Below are positions 38,917 to 48,634 of a DNA stretch of 64,000 bases, piece after piece. The notes under the pieces are model-generated. The model saw nothing but the letters and a program-made list of their open reading frames with translations, was not told the origin of the DNA and did not search any database. A program made the translations under genes and the position numbers. The stretch comes from Shewanella sp. 10N.286.48.A6. GTDB lineage: Bacteria > Pseudomonadota > Gammaproteobacteria > Enterobacterales > Shewanellaceae. The stretch's first letter is position 1. Each line of letters begins with the position of its first letter. The DNA is taken from positions 1-64,000 of the forward strand of contig NZ_MCVI01000017.1 in assembly GCF_002873135.1 (NCBI RefSeq). Reading direction: 5' to 3'.

Positions 38917-40065
38917 ATGGCGACTAAATTTTTCATTCCTAGCGTAAATATTCTCGGTCAAGACAGTGTTAATGAAGCAATCAATGACATCAAAACACTG
39001 GGCTTTAAGCGCGCACTTATTGTTACTGATGCACCGTTAGTAAAAATTGGTTTAGTTGATAAAGTAGCGGCTAAGCTTATGGACAATGGCATTGCAGTAT
39101 TTATCTTTGATGGCGTACAACCTAACCCAACCATGGGAAATGTTGAAGCAGGCTTAGCAATGCTTAATGCCAACGAGTGTGATTTTGTTATTTCGTTAGG
39201 TGGCGGCTCGCCACATGATTGCGCTAAAGGTATCGCTTTAGTGGCGACCAATGGTGGTAGCATCAAAGACTACGAAGGCTTAGATGTTTCAACAAGACCA
39301 CAAATGCCGCTAGTCGCAATTAACACTACGGCTGGCACAGCCAGTGAGATGACCCGTTTCTGTATTATTACTGATGAGTCACGTCATATTAAAATGGCGA
39401 TTGTCGATAAAAACACCACCCCTATTTTGTCAGTAAATGACCCTGAACTCATGGTTGAAAAACCTGCGGCGTTAACAGCCGCAACCGGTATGGATGCATT
39501 AACTCATGCGGTGGAAGCTTATGTATCAACAGCTGCGAACCCAATTACCGATGCTTGTGCAATTAAAGCCATCGAGCTGATTAAAGCTAACTTGGTTAAT
39601 GCGGTTGAACAAGGTGATGATATCAATGCTCGTGAGCAAATGGCTTACGCGCAATTCTTAGCGGGAATGGCATTTAATAATGCTAGCTTAGGTTATGTTC
39701 ATGCGATGGCCCATCAACTTGGCGGCTTTTATGATTTACCACACGGTGTGTGTAATGCACTATTACTGCCGCATGTACAAGCTTACAATGCGCAAGTGGT
39801 GCCAGGTAAATTAAAAGACATTGCTAAAGCAATGGGTGTAGATGTGGCGCAATTAGATGATACTCAAGGCGCAGCGGCTGCAATCGAAGCCATTAAAACC
39901 TTGTCTGTTGCAGTCAATATCCCAGCGAATTTAACTGAACTTGGAGTTAACCCAGAAGACATCCCTACATTGGCTGATAATGCGTTAAAAGATGCCTGTG
40001 GCCTCACTAACCCAAAACAAGCGACCCATGGTGAGATTTGTGAAATATTCACTAACGCACTATAG
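38917..40065 (+). CDS. Iron-containing alcohol dehydrogenase
   Basis: A 382-residue group III alcohol dehydrogenase with the NAD-binding [19 protein letters not shown], and metal ligands in [12 protein letters not shown] and [16 protein letters not shown]. It resembles YiaY/AdhB and interconverts ethanol or other primary alcohols and aldehydes. AAAGAGG precedes the ATG. It appears to be a single-gene unit. Confidence 0.92.
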   Translation: MATKFFIPSVNILGQDSVNEAINDIKTLGFKRALIVTDAPLVKIGLVDKVAAKLMDNGIAVFIFDGVQPNPTMGNVEAGLAMLNANECDFVISLGGGSPHDCAKGIALVATNGGSIKDYEGLDVSTRPQMPLVAINTTAGTASEMTRFCIITDESRHIKMAIVDKNTTPILSVNDPELMVEKPAALTAATGMDALTHAVEAYVSTAANPITDACAIKAIELIKANLVNAVEQGDDINAREQMAYAQFLAGMAFNNASLGYVHAMAHQLGGFYDLPHGVCNALLLPHVQAYNAQVVPGKLKDIAKAMGVDVAQLDDTQGAAAAIEAIKTLSVAVNIPANLTELGVNPEDIPTLADNALKDACGLTNPKQATHGEICEIFTNAL

Positions 40066-40396
40066 GTTACAACCGTAAGTTTCATATATTCGCGGCTCAA
40101 GCTGATCCGCGAATAAAGCCTGTCAATGGCTGGCATTCTCTACTAGAGAACAACCTGACTAAAACACAGCTTAAGGCCAATAAAATTGCCATTAAGCTAT
40201 TGAAATAGCGCCAGCCACAGCGCTAAAAATAATAGTCACACTTAAGTATTCTAACTACAAACTGATACTTTTATTTAATAAATAATACACTTACACACAT
40301 AACTGTTAACCGCGTCTAACTTCTCAAAATAACCATTGACCTGCCTTAAAATAGGGGTCTATGATGAAGTTACATTCTTAAATAAGTAGGTAAGCT
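40066..40396. other. Intergenic region after the alcohol dehydrogenase
   Basis: 331 bases. ATTCGCGG (40088-40095) and CCGCGAAT (40107-40114) form a hairpin without a T-run, likely the 3' end of the dehydrogenase mRNA. The rest is AT-rich promoter-like sequence for the next gene. Confidence 0.4.
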
Positions 40397-40762
40397 ATGA
40401 CTGCAATCACTCATGTGTATAACTACACAGTAAGATGTCCTCACTATAAAGAAAAAGATAAAACAGCTAGCTGGTTAAACCACATAGAAATCAACCAATC
40501 CTCAGAAATTGCACTAAACCGCATCACCAAATGGCACAATGCACCCGGTTCAAAATCATTTGAAAGCGGAAAGTTTGTCGTTAGAAAGTCGGACACCGAC
40601 AACACTTATTACTCAATGCAAAGCAATCGCCTGTTAAATGATGCCCACGCTATGGTCACCTTTAAGATATTCCTCGATGATTGCTGCCAAGATGCAGATC
40701 CAGAGAAAATCATTGCCCACTTAGTCGAAGACTATAACAAGCGTCTTGCTAAAGCTCAGTAA
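40397..40762 (+). CDS. Uncharacterised protein, 121 aa
   Basis: I do not recognise a family. The protein is soluble, polar, and has cysteines at positions 14, 96 and 97 and several histidines (in VRCPHYKEKDK and TKWHNAP). AAGTAGGTAAGCT lies before the ATG. It is bounded by its own intergenic regions, so it is likely a single-gene transcript; a hairpin follows the stop. Confidence 0.6.
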   Translation: MTAITHVYNYTVRCPHYKEKDKTASWLNHIEINQSSEIALNRITKWHNAPGSKSFESGKFVVRKSDTDNTYYSMQSNRLLNDAHAMVTFKIFLDDCCQDADPEKIIAHLVEDYNKRLAKAQ

Positions 40763-40782
40763 CGTTTCCAAGGATTACTGAA

Positions 40783-40814
40783 TCACCGAAAAACGCTGTT
40801 ATGTTTTTCGGTGA
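40783..40814. terminator. Hairpin after the 121-aa gene
   Basis: A perfect 12-base stem (40783-40794 with 40803-40814) and an 8-base loop. The T-run is inside the stem, so it is an imperfect terminator. Confidence 0.55.
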
Positions 40815-41174
40815 CAATCTCAAATATTACCAAAGCCAATACGTGATCCAGTTAACACTATTCCAAACTAGTTAACCATCAGTTCACAGTTCCACACTCT
40901 TATTAAGACATCCCAGCTTTGTTTACTATATAAACTGCTTCTCATAATTTTTAACACGCTTTACGACTGCCTTTTAACGCTTCGATATGCTGCGTTCTTT
41001 TTTAATCTTATAAATTAACTCGCTTTACTCTGACTACCTTTACATGACAAGTGAGTTTGCAACGCTAAAGCGCATAATTTTTATAAGATTTTGTCGATTC
41101 TGTTCCTTGTCGTTAAAGCCATACCGATAAAAATATAACCGAATTATTTTAACTTCACTAAAGGAGCATCTTAG
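40815..41174. promoter_or_regulatory. Upstream region of ndh
   Basis: About 360 AT-rich bases with no gene seen. Probably the ndh promoter; no specific operator could be assigned. Confidence 0.35.
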
Positions 41175-42476
41175 ATGCAAGCAGTTCCGAATATCGTCAT
41201 CGTTGGCGGCGGCGCAGGTGGCATGGAAATCGCCACTAAATTGGGTCATAAAGTTGGTAGAAAAGCCAAAGCAAAAGTCACACTCGTGGATTGTGCCGAA
41301 AGCCATGTGTGGAAACCACTGCTTCATGAAGTGGCTACTGGCGCCTTAGATATTGGCATTGATGCAATTAGCTACCGTGGCCACGCCTCAGCACATGGTT
41401 ACCATTTTCAACAAGGTGCAATGATTGATATTAATCGTGATGATAAACATATTATTTTAGCGCCAATTAATGATGAAAACGGGGATGAACTCTTACCCGC
41501 TCGTCATATTCCTTATGACTATTTAGTGATTGCCATTGGCAGCGTAGCCAATGACTTTAATATTCCTGGCGTCAAAGAGCACAGCCTGTTTTTAGATAAC
41601 ACTGAACAAGCGATGCAAATTCGTAAGCTGTTATTAAATAAATTTATGCGCTATGCCAGTCATCATCAACTGGATGATAAAATTAAAATTGCTGTGGTAG
41701 GTGCAGGTGCGACTGGTGTGGAAATGTCGGCTGAAATGCACCATGCGGTAGAGCAACTCAGTGGCTTTGGCTATAAAATTGATACCAGTTTGCTGGAAGT
41801 TTCCCTCATTGAAGCTGATGAGCGCATTTTACCTAAAGTCGGCAAAGTAGAAATTTCTGACTCAGTGACCCGTGAACTCAAGCAATTGGGAGTGAAGGTC
41901 ATGACAAACACCCGCATTACACAAGTGACACCAGAAGGCTTATCGACAACAGATAACACCTTGATCCCTGCAGATATGGTTATATGGTCAACAGGTGTTA
42001 AAGCACCAAACTTTTTAAATAATATTGGCGGTCTTGAAAGTAATCATATTAACCAAGTGATGGTGAAGCAAAATATGCAAACCACCCTAGACCCCTCAAT
42101 CTTCTCTATTGGCGATTGTGCAGCTTGCCCACAAGCTGATGGCAGCTGGGTACCTCCACGAGGCCAGTCAGCAAGACAAATGGCATTAATGACAGCTGAT
42201 AACATTATGTTGATGCTTGCTGGCAAAGATCCTAAAAATGAATACGTTTACAAAGATTTAGGTTCGCTGGTGAACCTGTCGAAGTTCCACACTGTCGGTA
42301 ACCTAATGTCATTTATGGGTGGCGGGGTTTTGGTTGAGGGTAAAATTGCCCGTTTTGTTTACACCTCACTTTATCGTCGTCACTTAATTGAGCTGCACGG
42401 TGTGGTGAAAGGCACCTTAATGATGCTGGCAAAAGGGATCAGCCGCATTATTCATCCGCATCTTAAATTACACTAA
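41175..42476 (+). CDS. ndh: Type II NADH dehydrogenase Ndh
   Basis: A 433-residue flavoprotein with two dinucleotide-binding motifs: FAD site GGGAGGMEIA (about 10-19) and NADH site VVGAGATGVEMSAE, then SIGDCA near the end. It oxidises NADH and reduces quinone without pumping protons, at the inner membrane surface through its C-terminal amphipathic region. AAGGAGCATCTTAG precedes the ATG. Confidence 0.94.
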   Translation: MQAVPNIVIVGGGAGGMEIATKLGHKVGRKAKAKVTLVDCAESHVWKPLLHEVATGALDIGIDAISYRGHASAHGYHFQQGAMIDINRDDKHIILAPINDENGDELLPARHIPYDYLVIAIGSVANDFNIPGVKEHSLFLDNTEQAMQIRKLLLNKFMRYASHHQLDDKIKIAVVGAGATGVEMSAEMHHAVEQLSGFGYKIDTSLLEVSLIEADERILPKVGKVEISDSVTRELKQLGVKVMTNTRITQVTPEGLSTTDNTLIPADMVIWSTGVKAPNFLNNIGGLESNHINQVMVKQNMQTTLDPSIFSIGDCAACPQADGSWVPPRGQSARQMALMTADNIMLMLAGKDPKNEYVYKDLGSLVNLSKFHTVGNLMSFMGGGVLVEGKIARFVYTSLYRRHLIELHGVVKGTLMMLAKGISRIIHPHLKLH

Positions 42477-42487
42477 AGTGGAATTAG

Positions 42488-42562
42488 GCGCTTAAGCGCT
42501 AACTGATAAAGATAAAACATTAACCTTGCCAGCTTTAGATCAATTAAAGCTGGCAAGGTTAA
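42488..42562. repeat. Perfect inverted repeats downstream of ndh
   Basis: GCGCTTAAGCGC (42488-42499) is a 12-base palindrome. A longer perfect 18-base inverted repeat has arms 42520-42537 and 42545-42562 with a 7-base loop. No T-run follows, so ordinary termination is doubtful; an RNA stem or protein-binding site is also possible. Confidence 0.55.
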
Positions 42563-42640
42563 CGCCAGTGAACGACTCTATTGGGGCTAGTTTGCTAAAC
42601 ACTTACCTTTACCGGTACTCGCAATGATTAAACCATCCCC

Positions 42641-43009
42641 TTAGGCGGCATTCGCTCTAATACCATGAGGGATCGGTAAACCTCTTTCATTAATGTTCAC
42701 AAACACAATTTTATCGATATAAGCGATCGGTGCATTGCTAAGGCTATTTCTCACTTTACATCTTAATGTAATAGAACTTTGCCCTAAGCTAATGGCTTCC
42801 ATACCAAACTCAATCACATCACCCATTTTAGCGGGACTCATAAAATTAATTTCTGACACTAACTTAGCCATTAGCTGCTTACTGTGCATTTGACAGCGGG
42901 CAAATATCGACGCTTCTTGATTAAGCCACATCAGTAGCTGGCCACAACATAGACTTTGTTCTGCATTTAAATTTACTGGTTTTACAATATGACGGCCTAA
43001 ATATTCCAT
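42641..43009 (-). CDS. Hotdog-fold acyl-CoA thioesterase
   Basis: A 122-residue single hotdog domain with the long central helix (QSLCCGQLLMWLNQEASIFA) and strands after it, similar to acyl-CoA hydrolases of the YciA/BACH type. GGAGCAATATT precedes the ATG at 43009; the 18 codons upstream in frame are unsupported. Substrate is unknown. Confidence 0.75.
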   Translation of the reverse strand: MEYLGRHIVKPVNLNAEQSLCCGQLLMWLNQEASIFARCQMHSKQLMAKLVSEINFMSPAKMGDVIEFGMEAISLGQSSITLRCKVRNSLSNAPIAYIDKIVFVNINERGLPIPHGIRANAA

Positions 43010-43163
43010 AATATTGCTCCTTGAATTACTATACCACTTTATAGGTAGCAACTTTAAAGCCAACTCTTCAAGCTGTTGAAATAATTAAAAATGATAAAAC
43101 CATGATTTAAATATGGTCTCTTAACTGCGCCATAATATTACAACCTCAGTACTTGCTTGCACC

Positions 43164-43195
43164 AAAAAAAAGCACCTCTTGGCAGAAGTGCTTTT
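43164..43195 (-). terminator. Terminator of the threonine aldolase gene
   Basis: AAAAGCAC and GTGCTTTT form a stem with one inner mismatch and extension, followed on the minus strand by a long T-run, 72 bases past the stop. Confidence 0.7.
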
Positions 43196-43266
43196 AAAGA
43201 CAATCAATAACTGATTGAGCGCTCATTTATGGGTGCCACATTTGAGCTAAGACAGTTTTATCTGGA

Positions 43267-44292
43267 TTATTTATTATTCAGCTGGACAATTATTTGCTTC
43301 AAGGTAGTGATAAAAGTCACAATATCCTGCCGGCTAATATCTTTGTGGGTCACCAAGCGTAATGACGATGACGGACTGATAATGATGCCCTTTTGCGCCA
43401 ATAGTAAAGCGAGATGCTTGACATCATATGCCTTATCTAAAGATGCAAACACCATATTAGTTTGAACTAAATTGATATCCACTGAAAACTCAGGCATTTC
43501 AGATAACAACTGTGCTAAAAGCGCGGCATTATCATGATCTTCTGCCAACCTATCCACTTGCTCGGTAATAGCCAATTGGGCTGCTGCTGCAATAATACCC
43601 GCTTGCCTCATACCGCCACCGAGCATTTTACGCCAGCGTATAGCTTTTTGTATTAAGCGCTCATCCCCAAGCAATATTGAACCTATTGGCGCAGCTAAGC
43701 CCTTTGATAAGCAAATTGAAACCGAATCAAAATACTGAGTAATCTCACTAATGGGTATATTTTGTGCCACTGCAGCATTCGCTACGCGCGCGCCATCTAA
43801 GTGGATTTTTAAATTATGATTAAAGGCTAATGCTTGGGCATCCGCAAGGTATTTCTGCGGTAACACCTTACCACCAATGGTATTTTCAAGGCTCAATAAA
43901 CGAGTATGCGCAAAATGAATATCATTAGGCTTAATAGCAGCTTCAATATCTGCAAGTAAAATTGAACCGTCTGGCTGATTGTTTAACGGTTGCGGTTGAA
44001 TACTGCCCAGTACTGCTGCCCCGCCACCTTCAAATTTATAATTATGAGCCTGTTGACCACAAAGGTACTCATCACCTCGCTCACAATGTGCCATTAAGGC
44101 CAATAAATTAGCTTGAGTACCAGAACTAACAAACAAAGCACTATCAAAGCCATATAAGTCAGCAGCCATATCTTGTAAATGGTTTACCGTGGGATCATCA
44201 CCATAAACATCATCGCCAACCTCGGCATTCGCCATGGCTTTACGCATGGCATCTGTGGGTTTTGTTACCGTATCACTGCGAAAATCAATCAT
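43267..44292 (-). CDS. ltaE: Low-specificity L-threonine aldolase LtaE
   Basis: A 341-residue PLP enzyme cleaving L-threonine/allo-threonine to glycine and acetaldehyde. The PLP lysine is K197 in CLSKGLAAPIGS, matching the E. coli position, and the active-site His is H83. GAGAGTGG precedes the ATG at 44292; a TTG four codons earlier is less likely. Confidence 0.92.
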   Translation of the reverse strand: MIDFRSDTVTKPTDAMRKAMANAEVGDDVYGDDPTVNHLQDMAADLYGFDSALFVSSGTQANLLALMAHCERGDEYLCGQQAHNYKFEGGGAAVLGSIQPQPLNNQPDGSILLADIEAAIKPNDIHFAHTRLLSLENTIGGKVLPQKYLADAQALAFNHNLKIHLDGARVANAAVAQNIPISEITQYFDSVSICLSKGLAAPIGSILLGDERLIQKAIRWRKMLGGGMRQAGIIAAAAQLAITEQVDRLAEDHDNAALLAQLLSEMPEFSVDINLVQTNMVFASLDKAYDVKHLALLLAQKGIIISPSSSLRLVTHKDISRQDIVTFITTLKQIIVQLNNK

Positions 44293-44380
44293 ATCCACTC
44301 TCAATAAACTGGCGCGAGTACTGTTTCTAGTACTGTAAAATTAGCTTATTCTACCCCAGTTATTCGTGCTTAAGCTTGTG

Positions 44381-44965
44381 CTAGTCGGCAGAAATTTTAT
44401 TTAATGCCGATAATGCGGCGTCGTAATCTGGATGATTAGCCACCTCAGCTACAAGTTCTTTATATTTGAGTGTTCCGTTCGTATCAATAATCAAAATAGC
44501 TCTCGCAAGTAAACCGCGGTCTTTGATCAGTAAACCATATTTATGACCAAAATCTCGCCATACAGCATCTGATAGCACTGTTATTTTATCCACTTGCTCT
44601 GCCTGACAAAAACGCTTTTGAGCAAAAGGTAAATCGGTGCTAATAGTTAACATCACCACATTGTCGTTGTATTGACTGACTGATTTATTAAATCGCTTAG
44701 TCTGCAACGCACAGACCCCAGTATCTAAGCTAGGCACAGCACTAATTAATACGGTTTTTCCTTTAAAGTCAGCCAGGCTTATGGGCTCGAATATCTCATT
44801 AACAAGGGTAAAGTCAGGCGCTTGAGTATTAACGCTTAATTGCTGGCCTACTAACTCCATCGGCTTACCGCCCATAGTAATTGTCGTCACTTCACTGCCA
44901 ACACTGACATTAGGCAAGGTAAGTGCAATAACCACTGCGACTGAAGATAGAATATTATTGTACAT
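44381..44965 (-). CDS. tpx: Thiol peroxidase Tpx with signal peptide
   Basis: A 194-residue atypical 2-Cys peroxiredoxin with peroxidatic C85 (SLDTGVCALQTKRF) and resolving C120 (KRFCQAEQV), 35 residues apart as in Tpx. Unlike the usual form of about 168 residues it has a leading segment of 26 residues with a hydrophobic core (about 5-20), so it is probably exported to the periplasm. GAGG precedes the ATG at 44965. The extension to an earlier start has no support. It reduces peroxides with thioredoxin-like partners. Confidence 0.85.
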   Translation of the reverse strand: MYNNILSSVAVVIALTLPNVSVGSEVTTITMGGKPMELVGQQLSVNTQAPDFTLVNEIFEPISLADFKGKTVLISAVPSLDTGVCALQTKRFNKSVSQYNDNVVMLTISTDLPFAQKRFCQAEQVDKITVLSDAVWRDFGHKYGLLIKDRGLLARAILIIDTNGTLKYKELVAEVANHPDYDAALSALNKISAD

Positions 44966-45002
44966 TTTTAACCTCACGAAATCATTGCGATAAAATGGCC
45001 AT

Positions 45003-45029
45003 AAAAAAGCCAGCATAATAGCTGGCTTT
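45003..45029 (-). terminator. Terminator of the mechanosensitive channel gene
   Basis: AAAGCCAGC (45006-45014) and GCTGGCTTT (45021-45029) with a 6-base loop, then T-run on the minus strand. Confidence 0.8.
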
Positions 45030-45052
45030 GTGAACAAAATGCACTAAATAGG

Positions 45053-45877
45053 CTATTTAGCTGGCATTTCTTTTAAATGTAAATCCATTTGTGGGAATGG
45101 AATTTCAATAGCTGCAGCATCTAGCGCATTCTTAATCTGTTCTAGTAACTCAAAATGAGCTGGCCAGTAATCGGCAGTGTTAACCCATGGACGAACCACG
45201 AAGTTAATAGAACAATCTGCTAGTTCACCTAGTGCAACAGTGTATGCAGGATCTTTAAGAACATATTGATTATTGTCTAATACAGAAGAGATAACTTTCT
45301 TGGTTGCTGCGATATCTGAGGTGTAACCCACACCGATAACTAAATCAACTCGACGTGTTTCTTTAGTTGAGTAATTAATAATAGTGCCATCCATCATCGC
45401 TGAGTTTGGAGCAATAATGGTCTTGTTATCGCCAGTACGAAGTTTAGTTGAGAAAATAGTTATTTCTTCAATCACTCCCGCTACACCAGCGGCTTCAACA
45501 AAATCACCTACACGACAAGGGCGGAAGATAACCATCAACACACCTGCGGCAAAATTTGACAATGAACCTTGCAGCGCTAAACCTACAGCTAAACCTGCAG
45601 CACCCAATACAGCGACTAGTGATGCTGTTTGTACGCCAATTTGACCTAAGGTTGCGATAATCGTAAATACAAATACCACGCCCCAAACCAAATTACCGAC
45701 AAATGATGCTACGGTTTCATCAATTTTACGGCCCAGTAATAGTTTTGTAGTTAATTTCTTAGCTACGTTAGATAGATATTTACCTACGATAAATATCAAA
45801 ATGGCCATCACAACTTTTAATCCATAAGTGATTAAAAATTCAGGCGCTTGTGCCATCAAACTCTCGATGCTTTCCAT
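45053..45877 (-). CDS. mscS: Small-conductance mechanosensitive channel MscS
   Basis: A 274-residue MscS protein with three membrane helices, the pore helix AAGLAVGLALQGSLSNFAAGVLMVIFRP, and a cytoplasmic beta and alpha-beta domain. It opens under membrane tension to protect against osmotic downshock. It follows the OmpA-like gene by 25 bases on the same strand, so the two are likely co-transcribed. Confidence 0.93.
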   Translation of the reverse strand: MESIESLMAQAPEFLITYGLKVVMAILIFIVGKYLSNVAKKLTTKLLLGRKIDETVASFVGNLVWGVVFVFTIIATLGQIGVQTASLVAVLGAAGLAVGLALQGSLSNFAAGVLMVIFRPCRVGDFVEAAGVAGVIEEITIFSTKLRTGDNKTIIAPNSAMMDGTIINYSTKETRRVDLVIGVGYTSDIAATKKVISSVLDNNQYVLKDPAYTVALGELADCSINFVVRPWVNTADYWPAHFELLEQIKNALDAAAIEIPFPQMDLHLKEMPAK

Positions 45878-45902
45878 GGTTTACTCCCTTTATTAATAAT
45901 AA

Positions 45903-46400
45903 TTATTCAAACTTGAATTCAACGCGTCTATTTTTTTGCCTACCTAGCGCGGTACGATTTGTTGATATGGGAGCCAAACTCCCCATACCACTAACTTCTA
46001 TTACATCGGCATCAATCGCAAACTGCTCGGCCAAAATATCTTTAACTGATTGGGCTCTTTTTACTGACAAACTGGCGTTTAATTGCTCACTACCAATGTT
46101 GTCGGTGTGACCTAGTAAAGAAATACTGACAAGCTTATTGTCCTTAATGAGCTGGTGCGCCCGCTCAATACTGGGTAATTGCGACCTTAACACCCGAGAC
46201 TGGCCAAAATTAAAATATATCGGGCTGACGCTCACTAAGCCCAAGCTTTGCTGGCAACCGTTGGCAAGTACAGCTGTATTAATCTGTGTATTGGGACAGG
46301 CATCTTTTTTATCTGGTACGCCATCAAGATCACTATCAACCCAAGCAAGCACTGAACTGCTAAAAACTAAGCTGCATAAACAAACAAGTTGTCGATACAA
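45903..46400 (-). CDS. OmpA-domain protein with thrombospondin type 3 repeat
   Basis: A 165-residue exported protein with a signal peptide (about 1-19, VLA-W), one calcium-binding thrombospondin type 3 repeat (DSDLDGVPDKKDACPNT) and a C-terminal OmpA peptidoglycan-binding domain (GHTDNIGSEQLN, NRRVEFKFE). Small for the family. It probably links the outer envelope to peptidoglycan. It lies upstream of mscS in a likely two-gene unit. Confidence 0.85.
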   Translation of the reverse strand: MYRQLVCLCSLVFSSSVLAWVDSDLDGVPDKKDACPNTQINTAVLANGCQQSLGLVSVSPIYFNFGQSRVLRSQLPSIERAHQLIKDNKLVSISLLGHTDNIGSEQLNASLSVKRAQSVKDILAEQFAIDADVIEVSGMGSLAPISTNRTALGRQKNRRVEFKFE

Positions 46401-47014
46401 GATCCTGCCTCCGCCATCAAAGTCAGTTAATTACACTCAATGGCCAGACACTTAATATGCAATAAAACTAAAAATTGTTTTTTTGACACTAAAATCCAAT
46501 GAGTTACATTTTATATACTTGTTAAAAATTTGCAAAGCGTTTACACAATTAAAACAAGTATAGATTCTATTTGTCAGCCCGCTAACCGACCTCATACTAA
46601 ATAATCGTCACAAATTCTGTTATCCGTTGTTATGGTGACTTTAATAGCATTTGCCAGCTAAAAGCTTGCCAACTAGCACCAAAAAAACAACAAAGGTATC
46701 TTTGCAAGCGGTTAAAAACTGATTCAACGTCTACATTTACAAACGCTGATCGCCCATGGCCATTGACTTTTACGGCTTATAAGATGTATATAAGGGTAGC
46801 TTTTTAAGGTTTTAATCCTTAAAACTTTAAAATGACAACATTTACTATAATAAATAAACAACAAAGTGGTTAAATTTATAGCAACTAAGTTGAAACGCGA
46901 CAGAATGTTATTCTGAAAATATCAATACGTTGAACATAATCACAATTGCAAACAACAATTTCTGTGGCGACAGTGGTCCCGCAGGCAAATCACAAGCTTA
47001 AGGTGGAAGACTTA
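46401..47014. promoter_or_regulatory. Long intergenic region before the peptide transporter
   Basis: About 610 AT-rich bases. I see an 8-base inverted repeat TTTTAAGG / CCTTAAAA (46802-46809 and 46817-46824) about 190 bases before the transporter start, and no gene. An in-frame TTG at 46946 could lengthen the transporter. Confidence 0.4.
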
Positions 47015-48520
47015 ATGAGCAATGCAAAACCACAGGGGACCATGCTTGGTCATCCCAAGGGGCTTTTCCTGCTGTTTACAACAGAACTATGGGAAAGATT
47101 CAGTTATTACGCGATGCGTGCCATTTTGGTGCTCTATCTGGTCGATAAAGTTGAGTCTAATGGTGGTAGTGGTCTTGGTTGGACTCAAGCAGACGCACTT
47201 TCTCTTTATGGAACATTTACCGGTTTAGTGTACTTAACCCCGCTCATTGGCGGATGGTTAGCGGATAATATTTTAGGCCAACGTAAAGCGATTTATATTG
47301 GCGGCTTCTTAATGGCAGCAGGTCAATTTACCCTAGCAGCACCACATAGCTGGATGCCAGGTCTAGAAACAACCATGTTTTACATTGGCCTAGGCACCTT
47401 GATTATTGGTAATGGTCTATTTAAGCCAAACATCTCAACTATGGTTGGTGACTTATATGAAGAAGGCGATCACCGTCGTGATGGTGCATTTACTATCTTC
47501 TATATGGGTATTAACGTTGGTGCGGCATTATCAGGTTTCATTGTGGCATGGGCATACACCCAATTTGGCCATAGCATTGTTATTGACGGCAAAGAAGTAT
47601 TTGTTAACAACTGGCAAGCAGGTTTCTTCTGTGCGGGTATTGGTATGGTTGCGTCATTAATCATCCAATTCCTATTCGCGCAAAAGCTACTTGGAGATAT
47701 CGGTACGGTTCCTGCCGCTAAACTTGAAAAGCAAAAAAATGAAGCTAAAGGTGAAACACGTAAAGAGCCTTTAACTAAAGTTGAACGTGATCGCATTAAA
47801 GTGATCATGGTAATGGGTTTATTCACGGTTATTTTCTGGGCAGGCTTTGAGCAAGCTGGTGGATTAATGAACTTATTCACTAACAACTTTACCGATCGTA
47901 TGATTGGTGGTTGGGAAGTTCCAACGACTTATTTCCAATCACTTAATGCTATCTTTATCGTTGTTTTTGCCCCTGTTATTGCGTCTATTTGGATCCGCTT
48001 AGGTAAAAACGAACCTAACTCACCAGTTAAATTTGCATTAGGTTTAGTATTACTGGGTATTGGTTTCCTATTCATGATCGGTGCTGTACTTGAAATGGGC
48101 GGCGACGCAAACGCTAAGTCAAGCATGTGGTGGTTAGTCGGTGCATACTTCTTCCACACCATGGGTGAATTATGTTTGTCACCAATTGGCTTATCAATGG
48201 TCACTAAATTGGCTCCACTGCGTATCGCATCATTAATGATGGGTGCTTGGTTCCTATTTATCGCAGCGGCTAACAAAATTGGTGGCTTAGTAGGTTCATT
48301 AATTGGTCACGGCGGTGATGTGGAAGATCAACTTGCCAATGCAATGTCTATTTTTGCTGGTATTGCGATCACAGCAGGTATCTCAGCGGTTATCTTATAC
48401 TTCATGGCTGACAAGCTAGTTGATTGGATGCACGGCGCTGAAGGTCACAACGAAACTGAAGAGCAAGCGTTAACTGAAGAAATTGCAGTGACGGCTGAAC
48501 ATGAAGCAATAAAGCATTAA
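47015..48520 (+). CDS. POT-family di/tripeptide transporter
   Basis: A 501-residue MFS peptide transporter with about 14 membrane helices. The first helix contains the POT motif ExxERFxYY (ELWERFSYYAM), followed by GGWLADNILGQRK and the FYMGINVGA signature. It imports short peptides with protons. It resembles the Shewanella PepT-type proteins used in structural work, a comparison from memory. The start is set at the ATG at 47015, after AAGGTGG; a TTG at 46946 would add 23 residues. Confidence 0.9.
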   Translation: MSNAKPQGTMLGHPKGLFLLFTTELWERFSYYAMRAILVLYLVDKVESNGGSGLGWTQADALSLYGTFTGLVYLTPLIGGWLADNILGQRKAIYIGGFLMAAGQFTLAAPHSWMPGLETTMFYIGLGTLIIGNGLFKPNISTMVGDLYEEGDHRRDGAFTIFYMGINVGAALSGFIVAWAYTQFGHSIVIDGKEVFVNNWQAGFFCAGIGMVASLIIQFLFAQKLLGDIGTVPAAKLEKQKNEAKGETRKEPLTKVERDRIKVIMVMGLFTVIFWAGFEQAGGLMNLFTNNFTDRMIGGWEVPTTYFQSLNAIFIVVFAPVIASIWIRLGKNEPNSPVKFALGLVLLGIGFLFMIGAVLEMGGDANAKSSMWWLVGAYFFHTMGELCLSPIGLSMVTKLAPLRIASLMMGAWFLFIAAANKIGGLVGSLIGHGGDVEDQLANAMSIFAGIAITAGISAVILYFMADKLVDWMHGAEGHNETEEQALTEEIAVTAEHEAIKH

Positions 48521-48546
48521 TACTTAGCTTTAGTGCATCATGAATT

Positions 48547-48576
48547 AAAAAACCTCGCCATTTGCGAGGTTTTTTA
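48547..48576 (+). terminator. Terminator of the peptide transporter
   Basis: AAAAAACCTCGC pairs with GCGAGGTTTTTT around a 5-base loop. Confidence 0.9.
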
Positions 48577-48634
48577 TTTCAGCTTTATTTATCCAATACT
48601 GTGTTTATGACGTGGGCAGCTTGCATTTAATCTA

